Source of the DNA: DATAYF01 sp036272735
Lineage (GTDB): Bacteria > Chloroflexota > Ktedonobacteria > Ktedonobacterales > Ktedonobacteraceae
Length of the DNA stretch: 5,833 nucleotides
NCBI GenBank assembly: GCA_036272735.1
Contig: DATAYF010000518.1
Span: 1-5,833, forward strand
Reading direction: 5' to 3'
The position numbers and the translations under genes are program-made. The notes under the pieces are model-generated. The model worked only from the letters and a program-made list of their open reading frames with translations. It was not told the DNA's origin and did not search any database. This document shows positions 1-5,104 of the stretch, piece by piece. Numbering within the stretch: position 1 is the first letter of the stretch; each line of letters begins with the position of its first letter.

Positions 1-1
1 G

Positions 2-205
2 GATATGCGCGACTGGTTGTGTGATTGGCCTGTTCTGGCTCTGGCGTGCGGCTTGCCGTTGGGGAAAGATGGCCGTCCCCGCATCCCGAGCCCGTCTCAA
101 TAACGCAAGCGCGGGAAGTGTGCAGGGGCACCGCTGCCGGAAGCGCTCTTTATACTTAGTGTCTTGACCGCTATCCGTAGTCGGTTGATTGGTGCTCGTG
201 AGTTT
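2..205 (+). pseudogene. Decayed C-terminal tail of a probable transposase, cut by the window edge
   Basis: The frame starting at position 2 reads as protein-like sequence (RDWLCDWPVLALACGLPLG, then a basic-proline stretch ending PSPSQ), meets TAA at 101-103, and continues in the same frame with RKRGK, EALF and RLIGARE. One C-to-T change (CAA to TAA) would explain the stop, because residues on both sides look continuous. The style recalls the C-termini of DDE transposases common in Ktedonobacteria, but I cannot name the family and this is a recollection, not a match. The frame stays open to TAA at 278-280, but beyond about 205 it is probably inside the next element. If the tnpB element at 208-1589 is removed, the frame continues through ACA ATG CTA ACA and stops at TAG (1600-1602), which suggests this gene was the insertion target. 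It could also be an accidental open frame. Confidence 0.35.
164..188. repeat. Hairpin with a single bulged T, possible IS200/IS605 left-end palindrome
   Basis: TTGACCGCTA (164-173) pairs with TAG (178-180) and CGGTTGA (182-188) around the loop TCCG (174-177), leaving T181 unpaired. The ten pairs include two G-T wobbles. Subterminal imperfect palindromes with an extrahelical T are the known TnpA recognition signals of IS200/IS605 elements, so this could mark the left end. Against this, it lies inside the transposase-like frame and 160 bp from tnpB, so it may be chance. Confidence 0.3.
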
Positions 206-349
206 ACAAGCAATGTTTCAGGAACGAATGTAATTAGCAAAGCGATCTACAACCGCATCAAAGGAATGGTCACGGTCTAAATACAGTACGGCGGGATTTG
301 TCAGCCAGGACGCCATACAGAAGTATATTGTGAGGCAGAGCAAGAGCTA

Positions 350-1485
350 ATGTTGATCTACGAGTACAAAGTGGATGGCAACCAGCAGCAATATCAGGCC
401 ATTGAAGAGGCCATCAGGGTGGTGCAGTTCATTCGCAACAAGTGTTTGCGCTTGTGGATGGATGACCATGCCACGAAGAATGAATTGCAGTGCTATTGTG
501 CTGTCCTTGCCAAAAGGTATTCATTTACCTCTCACCTCAACTCCCAAGCTCGTCAGGTGGCTGCTGATCGTGCGTGGTTCTCCATTTCTCGTTTCTATGA
601 CAACTGCCTCGCCAAGAAACCAGGCAAGAAAGGCTATCCTACCTTTCAACACGATAATCGCTCAGTCGAATACAAAACTACCGGATGGCGATTAGAGCCA
701 GATGGCAAACATATCGTCTTCACTGATGAATGTAAGATCGGGCGTGTGCGTCTAGTTGGCACCCGTGACGTTGAAACCTTTCCCATCAAGCAAATCAAAC
801 GGGTGCGTCTCAGCAGGCGAGTAGATGGCTATTATTGCCAATTTGGAGTCCAGACGGATCGGGTGATTGAGCATGTCAGCACCAGCAAGGCTATTGGGAT
901 TGACGTTGGATTAAAAGCCTACTACACGGACTCCGAAGGTCGTACCATCGAGAACCCCCGTCATTATCGTCAGGCTGAAAAACGTCTGAAACACTTGCAC
1001 AAACGACTTTCTCGCACGCAGAAGAAGAGCCACAATCGTAAAAAAGCCCGTCAAAAGTTGGCGAAGGGCTATCTCAAGGTGCCAGGGACCCCAAGGCAGC
1101 GCGAAGATTTTGCCAGAAAGACGGCAAACGCGTTGGTCTCATCTCACGATTTGATTGCCTTTGAACAGTTGCAGATTGCCAACATGGTCAAGAACAAGCA
1201 CCTCGCCAAGAGCATCAGTGATGCCGCATGGGGCGTTTTCTGGCCTGGGTGAAGTATTATGCGATGCTACATGCTATTCCAGTGGTTGCAGTCGCACCAC
1301 ACTTCACCAGCCAGGATTGCTCAGCCTGTGGCACGTTGGTCAAGAAATCGCTTAGTGTCAGAACGCACATCTGTACAGGGTGTGGCGTGGTGCTGGACCG
1401 AGACCACAACGCCGCACTAAACATCCTACAAAAAGCTTTCAGTACCGTCGGGCAGACGGGAACTGATGCACCAAAGAGTGCATGA
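350..1485 (+). pseudogene. tnpB: RNA-guided endonuclease TnpB (OrfB), frameshifted
   Basis: TnpB proteins are RuvC-fold nucleases guided by an RNA made from the 3' end of their own element. The N-terminal domain begins MLIYEYKVDG and includes VQFIRNKCLRLWMD. RuvC motif I is GIDVGLK with D185, and motif II is FEQLQI with E272. The basic segment RQREDFARK lies at 249-257. This frame ends at TGA (1250-1252) after 300 residues. The rest continues in the next frame from about 1231: RFLAWVKYYAMLHAIP, a zinc finger (CSAC and CTGC pairs, 1318-1329 and 1372-1383), and motif III DRDHNAALNI with its Asp codon at 1402-1404. Adding one G to GGGG at 1230-1233 restores W-G-R-F-L and a 378-residue protein, a normal TnpB length. 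The product as it stands lacks the zinc finger and third acidic residue. The start has only weak Shine-Dalgarno support (GAGG 332-335 is too far upstream). A sequencing error is not excluded. Confidence 0.88.
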
Positions 1486-1589
1486 AACGCTTCTGGACAT
1501 CGGGCCTCTACGTATCATCGAGCTTCGGTGATAGGCAAGTCGGATGGAGGAAAGAAGAATTCCTTGCGATTTATCCGGGGAAGTGTCAA
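1440..1589 (+). ncRNA. Probable TnpB guide RNA scaffold (omega/reRNA) at the element's right end
   Basis: In characterised TnpB systems the guide RNA overlaps the end of tnpB, runs to the element's right boundary, and takes its guide from the adjoining host DNA. The sequence here can fold into four successive hairpins: CCGTC/GACGG (1445-1449 with 1455-1459); ATGCAC/GTGCAT (1466-1471 with 1478-1483, spanning the tnpB stop); a nine-pair stem with one wobble (1513-1521 with 1525-1533) that can be lengthened by GCC/GGC (1504-1506, 1534-1536); and the terminal stem 1560-1566 with 1576-1582. The guide would begin at 1590. The 5' end is not visible from sequence, so the start given is approximate. 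Family knowledge predicts the RNA; the hairpins are seen; expression is inferred. Confidence 0.5.
1560..1582 (+). repeat. Right-end subterminal hairpin of the tnpB element
   Basis: TTCCTTG (1560-1566) pairs with CGGGGAA (1576-1582), with two T-G wobbles. An inner GA/TC pair closes a TTTA loop and leaves C1567 bulged. GAAT overlaps its 5' foot and TCAA lies four bases past its 3' foot. This is the layout of an IS200/IS605 right end, where a tetranucleotide 5' of the hairpin pairs with the cleavage site. In the proposed RNA it is the last scaffold stem before the guide. Confidence 0.6.
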
Positions 1590-1591
1590 AA

Positions 1592-1600
1592 TGCTAACAT
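1592..1600 (+). promoter_or_regulatory. Possible extended -10 element for ppc
   Basis: TGCTAACAT has the TGn extension followed by TAACAT, which keeps the key A2 and T6 of a sigma-70 -10 hexamer. It lies three bases beyond the proposed element end and would give a leader of about 60 bases before the ppc start codon. No convincing -35 hexamer lies at the right distance; that position falls inside the element's terminal hairpin. A promoter upstream of or within the element is an alternative. Confidence 0.25.
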
Positions 1601-1653
1601 AGGCCCAAAGAGGTGCCACCCGAACCCTACGAGAGCGGTCTTTTTTCTATTTC

Positions 1654-1659
1654 AAAGGA
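1654..1659 (+). promoter_or_regulatory. Shine-Dalgarno site of ppc
   Basis: AAAGGA lies six bases before the ATG at 1666. It is a strong match to the anti-Shine-Dalgarno complement at a normal distance, and it settles the choice of the ppc start codon. Confidence 0.75.
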
Positions 1660-1665
1660 CGGCCC

Positions 1666-4563
1666 ATGCAACAAACAGAAAACCGCAAAACAAAGGATGC
1701 GCCTTTACGCCAGGACATACGTATTTTAGGCAACGCACTGGGAGAGGTCATTCAAAGGCGCGGCGGGCAAGCTGTGTATGCGACGGTAGAGCATTTGCGT
1801 AGCGACTGTAAACGCCTGCGTGAGAGCACACAACGTCTGCTTTTCGCCTCTCCATCAGAGTCCGCACGCCTACAGACCGAAATTGATGCCCTGCTGCACG
1901 AGATCATCAGCAGCGTCGATCAGTGCGACCTGGATACCGCCATCGACGTGATCCGCGCCTTCACCACCTATTTCCACCTGGTCAATACTGCCGAGCAGCA
2001 TCATCGTATTCGTCGCCGTCGTGACGACGAGGCCAGCCATAAAAATCGTCCTCAGCACGGTTCTCTCGCAGCCCTCATCGATTTTCTACGATCCAATAAC
2101 CTGGACGAAACCACCGTCCAAAATCTGCTCAATCAGCTCGCCATCGAACTGGTGTTTACGGCCCATCCGACGGAAGCCACACGCCGCAGCTTGATCACAA
2201 AATCACGCCGTATCGACGAACTGCTGGAATTGCACGACCACGAAGAGATTATGACCCCTCGCCAGCACAACAACTGGCAGCGCGACCTCGAAGGGACCGT
2301 TGATCTTCTATGGCGCACCGATGCCGTACGCAGAGTGCGACCACGCCCGCTTGATGAAATCAAAATGGGCATCTACTACCTCGACGAAATTCTCTACGAC
2401 GCCCTGCCCGACCTCTACGACGAGTTCGCCGACCTGCTGCACGAAAGCTACCCCAACGTCACCGTCCCGCCCTTCTTACGCCTTGGCTCGTGGATTGGCG
2501 GCGACCAGGATGGCAATCCATTCATCGGACCCGATACCCTGATGAACGCGCTGCAATTGCAGCGCGGCTACATTATCGAACACTATCGCACGGCCATCCA
2601 GCAATTGGCGCAAGAATACTCCCAATCCCTCAACCACGCGCACATCACACCGGCATTGCAGCAATCCCTCGCCGTGGATGCCGACCAACTGTCCGAGTAC
2701 GATCACGAATTGGGTGCCCAGACAGCGCTCGAACCGTATCGACGCAAATTTTCCTTCATGTGGAAACGCCTGGAAGCCACAATTGCCCCAACAACACCAG
2801 GCAATGGAGCGGACTCCAAAAACAAGCCCGTACAGCAACATACCATCGCCTATCACAGTTCGGATGAGCTACTCAAGGACCTGCACCTGGTACGCGACAG
2901 CTTGTTAGCCGATGGCGAGCCTGCTCTTGCCAATGGACCACTTGCGCGTCTCGTGCGCCAGGTCGAAATCTTCGGCTTTTATTTCGTCGGACTCGATGTA
3001 CGCCAGCATAGCGAACGCCACGCGCAAGCACTCGCCGAACTCCTGCGTGTCACTGGACTTATTCAAGATGACTATATGAATTTGGATGAAGAACAGCGTT
3101 TGCATGTGCTGGAAAACCTGCTGCGTGATCCGCGTATCCTGACTCGCCCTGGTATGCAGCTCAGCGCGGACACCAGCCATATTTTACAGAGCTTCCGGGC
3201 CATCAGCCAGGCACGTGCAGAGTACGGCAAAAAAGCGGTCAGTTGTTACATCATCAGTATGGCGCATACGCTGAGTGATCTGCTAGAAGTGCAATTCTTC
3301 TGCAAAGAGGCTGGTATCAATGATCTCCCCATCGTGCCGCTCTTCGAGACGATTAGCGACCTGGACGATTGTACCGCTATTCTCGAACAAGCCTTCAACC
3401 AGCACGACTACCAGACCTACCTGAACCAGTGCCAGCACGAGCAACAGGTTATGCTTGGCTATTCTGATAGCAGCAAGGATGGCGGCATACTCACATCTAG
3501 CTGGGAATTATACCAGGCACAACGCCGCCTCGCTACGCTTGGGAAGCGTTACAACATTGGTATCACCATGTTTCATGGGCGAGGCGGAGCCATCGGACGT
3601 GGTGGTGGCCCTATCTACCAGGCTATCCTTGCTCAGCCCCCCAGTTCGGTGAATGGACGCATTCGTATCACCGAGCAGGGTGAGATGCTCTCATTCAAAT
3701 ATGGGCTACATGAAATCGCCATGCGTAACATGGAGCTGGTCGTGGCGGGCGTGGTGCAATCAAGCATTCCCGACGAGCGTATTATCGAAGCACAGGTGCA
3801 TCCGACGCCGCCCCAGGCATGGATCGAGGCCATGCAACAGCTTTCCGCCAGCGCCCACGCGCAGTATCGCCGCCTGATCTACGATGATCCGCTCTTTTTG
3901 ACCTTCTTCGAGCAGGCCACGCCTATTCTCGAAATCGGTTGGCTCAACATCGGCTCACGACCCGCCAGGCGCGCCCAGAGCCGCGCCATAGAAGAGCTAC
4001 GTGCCATACCCTGGGTCTTCTCATGGATGCAGAGCCGCTACGTGCTGCCTAGCTGGTATGGCGTCGGTAGCGCGCTGGAAGCATACGTAGATGAAGATCC
4101 CGCGCGGCTTCAGCAGTTACAGGAGATGTATCAGCGCTGGCCCTTCTGGCGTGCATTCCTGGATAACCTGCAGATGACGCTTTCAAAAGCCGACATGCAC
4201 ATCGCCCGGCACTACGCCATGCTGGTCAACGACCAAAGCGTACGCGAGCACGTCGCCAACGACATCCAGGCCGAATACGAGCGCACGCAGCGCATGGTGG
4301 TGCACATTGTCGGCGGACGCGAACTCCTCGATACATCGCCAGTGTTGCAAGAATCGATCCGCCGCCGCAATCCCTACGTCGATCCATTGAGCTACTTCCA
4401 GGTCGCGCTGCTACGCCGCCTGCGCGCGCTTGGTGGACCACTCATGCTCGACAAAGATGACGAGCCGAACGCCAGCCCAAAGGACCTGGAACGCGTGCGC
4501 CTGACCTATGCCGTCCTGCTCACCATCAATGGTATCGCGGCCGGGCTGCGCAATACCGGCTAG
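1666..4563 (+). CDS. ppc: Phosphoenolpyruvate carboxylase (EC 4.1.1.31)
   Basis: The cytoplasmic enzyme carboxylates PEP with bicarbonate to give oxaloacetate and phosphate, an anaplerotic supply for the TCA cycle and aspartate-family synthesis. The 965 residues cover the whole bacterial-type family (E. coli has 883). Catalytic motifs seen: FTAHPTEATRRS at 164-175 with H167 (E. coli H138); GSWIGGDQDGNPF at 274-286; VGLDVRQHSERH at 441-452 with R446; GYSDSSKDGG at 598-607 with K604; FHGRGGAIGRGGGP at 636-649 with H637, R639 and R645; and the C-terminal RNTG. Residues aligning with the E. coli aspartate-inhibition site are all present: R645, K841, R901, N963 (R587, K773, R832, N881). Feedback inhibition by aspartate is therefore likely. 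No plant-type N-terminal phosphoserine motif is visible. Extra length includes a polar stretch near 373-398 and about 13 residues between R901 and the C-terminus. There is no frameshift or missing catalytic residue. The gene is monocistronic by layout: mobile DNA upstream, strong hairpin downstream. Confidence 0.98.
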   Translation: MQQTENRKTKDAPLRQDIRILGNALGEVIQRRGGQAVYATVEHLRSDCKRLRESTQRLLFASPSESARLQTEIDALLHEIISSVDQCDLDTAIDVIRAFTTYFHLVNTAEQHHRIRRRRDDEASHKNRPQHGSLAALIDFLRSNNLDETTVQNLLNQLAIELVFTAHPTEATRRSLITKSRRIDELLELHDHEEIMTPRQHNNWQRDLEGTVDLLWRTDAVRRVRPRPLDEIKMGIYYLDEILYDALPDLYDEFADLLHESYPNVTVPPFLRLGSWIGGDQDGNPFIGPDTLMNALQLQRGYIIEHYRTAIQQLAQEYSQSLNHAHITPALQQSLAVDADQLSEYDHELGAQTALEPYRRKFSFMWKRLEATIAPTTPGNGADSKNKPVQQHTIAYHSSDELLKDLHLVRDSLLADGEPALANGPLARLVRQVEIFGFYFVGLDVRQHSERHAQALAELLRVTGLIQDDYMNLDEEQRLHVLENLLRDPRILTRPGMQLSADTSHILQSFRAISQARAEYGKKAVSCYIISMAHTLSDLLEVQFFCKEAGINDLPIVPLFETISDLDDCTAILEQAFNQHDYQTYLNQCQHEQQVMLGYSDSSKDGGILTSSWELYQAQRRLATLGKRYNIGITMFHGRGGAIGRGGGPIYQAILAQPPSSVNGRIRITEQGEMLSFKYGLHEIAMRNMELVVAGVVQSSIPDERIIEAQVHPTPPQAWIEAMQQLSASAHAQYRRLIYDDPLFLTFFEQATPILEIGWLNIGSRPARRAQSRAIEELRAIPWVFSWMQSRYVLPSWYGVGSALEAYVDEDPARLQQLQEMYQRWPFWRAFLDNLQMTLSKADMHIARHYAMLVNDQSVREHVANDIQAEYERTQRMVVHIVGGRELLDTSPVLQESIRRRNPYVDPLSYFQVALLRRLRALGGPLMLDKDDEPNASPKDLERVRLTYAVLLTINGIAAGLRNTG

Positions 4564-4586
4564 GGGCGTAAGCGGCAAAACGAGAG

Positions 4587-4657
4587 TACAATACATAGAA
4601 AAGCGTGTATGTGCCCCGGGCACATACACGCTTTTCTATGTATTGTATTTATTTTTT
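4587..4657 (+). terminator. Very long perfect hairpin terminator after ppc
   Basis: Thirty bases (4587-4616) are exactly complementary to 4618-4647 around the single base C4617. The arms run from TACAATACAT at the outside to GTGCCC at the centre. The 3' side is followed by TTTATTTTTT (4648-4657), giving a stem plus T-tract 23 bp after the ppc stop. The left flank has no comparable A-run, so termination should mainly serve the + strand. The minus-strand ORF ending at 4656 would also run into the stem. Typical intrinsic terminators have stems of 5-12 pairs, so a mobile palindromic repeat used as a terminator is another reading. Confidence 0.8.
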
Positions 4658-4859
4658 ACTTCTTTGCAGACATTTCGCGAATAAATTTGGGTAGCAAGAA
4701 CGCGTGCGAGGAAAGCGCCAAAATCCACAGAGCAATCGTCAATCTATCGGTCGTGCGCTCAGAAAAGAAACTTTTTGCATACTTAGCAATTTCCTTGTCA
4801 ATTCGCTTTACAAGCAATTCAGATAGTGTTACTACTACACTATCCACTATGCATAGCAT
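4656..4859 (-). CDS. Possible small hypothetical membrane protein
   Basis: A 67-residue minus-strand frame begins MLCIVDSVVV and ends EMSAKK. Its middle is charged (VKRIDKEIAKYAKSFFSERTT, with part of it at residues 18-37), followed by a hydrophobic segment at about 39-57 (LTIALWILALSSHAFLLPKF) that could cross the membrane, then a basic tail. I do not recognise it. In favour: its stop lies just past the ppc terminator hairpin, a natural convergent arrangement, and it has a divergent 245-bp upstream region with repeats. Against: no usable ribosome-binding site (AAGG is almost touching the ATG), AT-rich sequence, and short length. It could be a pseudogene fragment or chance. Confidence 0.25.
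   Translation of the reverse strand: MLCIVDSVVVTLSELLVKRIDKEIAKYAKSFFSERTTDRLTIALWILALSSHAFLLPKFIREMSAKK
4822..4844. repeat. Inverted repeat GATAGTGT/ACACTATC
   Basis: Eight-base arms at 4822-4829 and 4837-4844 are perfect complements separated by seven bases. The repeat lies in the first 14 codons of the possible minus-strand ORF 4656-4859. It could be an operator half-site pair, or a sign that the ORF start is misplaced or not real. No T-tract follows, so it is not a terminator. Confidence 0.4.
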
Positions 4860-4867
4860 ACCTTATG

Positions 4868-4897
4868 TATGCCCACAAAGCGTATACCCACAAAGCA
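4868..4897. repeat. Two tandem copies of a 15-bp repeat
   Basis: TATGCCCACAAAGCG (4868-4882) is followed directly by TATACCCACAAAGCA (4883-4897), identical at 13 of 15 positions. The pair sits just upstream of the possible minus-strand ORF and within the divergent intergenic region. Directly repeated sites of this size can bind a regulator, but nothing here identifies one. Confidence 0.6.
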
Positions 4898-4977
4898 AGC
4901 TCAACCTACGTTCCAATGGTGTGATTCTTGTATCTTTCTAACCTTTAGTACTAACGATGGACAAACCTGTGCCGATA

Positions 4978-4992
4978 TGATACATTGTATCA
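4978..4992. promoter_or_regulatory. Operator-like perfect palindrome upstream of the ATPase gene
   Basis: TGATACA and TGTATCA form a perfect seven-base inverted repeat around T4985, about 112 bp before the ATPase start. The size and symmetry suit a dimeric helix-turn-helix repressor such as a TetR- or GntR-class protein. No regulator gene is in view, so the class is only a suggestion. It is too short and lacks a T-tract to be a terminator. Confidence 0.4.
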
Positions 4993-5104
4993 ATAGTAAT
5001 ACATGTGAGGAATAACAAGACAAAGTACTGCTTTTGCCGTAGCAGCGGCGTAACTTGTTCCTCAATGCCTTGATAAAAAAAGATGATATAAAGAGATTGA
5101 ATCT

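Larger units (their letters stand above)
208..1589 (+). mobile_element. IS200/IS605-type tnpB-only element (IS1341-like)
   Basis: This element contains a tnpB gene and a structured 3' end but no tnpA for the Y1 HUH transposase. It would therefore depend on a TnpA supplied elsewhere, or be immobile. The right end is placed after TCAA (1586-1589): a hairpin at 1560-1582 is preceded by GAAT (1557-1560) and followed by GTGTCAA. In IS608, GAAT and TCAA are the right-end guide and cleavage tetranucleotides, as I recall them. The left end is uncertain. TTTAC at 203-207 resembles the TTAC target of IS608 and would put the first base at 208. The bulged-T hairpin at 164-188 would instead put it near 150-160. 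There is no target duplication, as expected for this family. The 208-349 stretch between the proposed end and tnpB shows no gene. Confidence 0.6.
4860..5104. other. Intergenic region without recognisable gene
   Basis: This AT-rich stretch lies between the possible minus-strand ORF and the ATPase gene. It holds the 15-bp tandem repeat (4868-4897), the palindrome TTAGTACTAA (4945-4954) and the palindrome centred at 4985. I see no tRNA, no convincing sigma-70 -35/-10 pair and no credible coding frame. A minus-strand open frame from 5227 to 4901 runs through it but has no protein-like character and overlaps the start of the ATPase gene. Confidence 0.5.

Noticed and set aside
208..349. A tnpA gene or remnant upstream of tnpB
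   Set aside because: The stretch is too short, and no HUH or catalytic tyrosine motif is visible in any frame.
1228..1252. Programmed -1 frameshift joining the tnpB frames
   Set aside because: No X XXY YYZ heptamer is in phase (the candidates GGGGC and GTTTTC do not allow re-pairing of both tRNAs), and no clear stimulatory hairpin follows. A one-base deletion is simpler.
1605..1650. Terminator or attenuator before ppc, suggested by GGTCTTTTTTC
   Set aside because: Only three- or four-base stems can be drawn before the T-run, so I do not call one.
1482..1802. Plus-strand 106-codon open frame across the tnpB end and ppc start
   Set aside because: It overlaps the element's hairpins and the first 45 codons of ppc in another frame, and its composition is not protein-like.
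2476..2856. Minus-strand 126-codon open frame inside ppc
   Set aside because: It is antisense to well-conserved PEPC sequence; long antisense frames are common opposite GC-rich genes. The other antisense and shifted frames within ppc were dropped for the same reason.
4609..4941. Plus-strand 110-codon open frame after ppc
   Set aside because: Its first codons are made by the right arm of the terminator palindrome, it has no ribosome-binding site, and it runs through the repeats.
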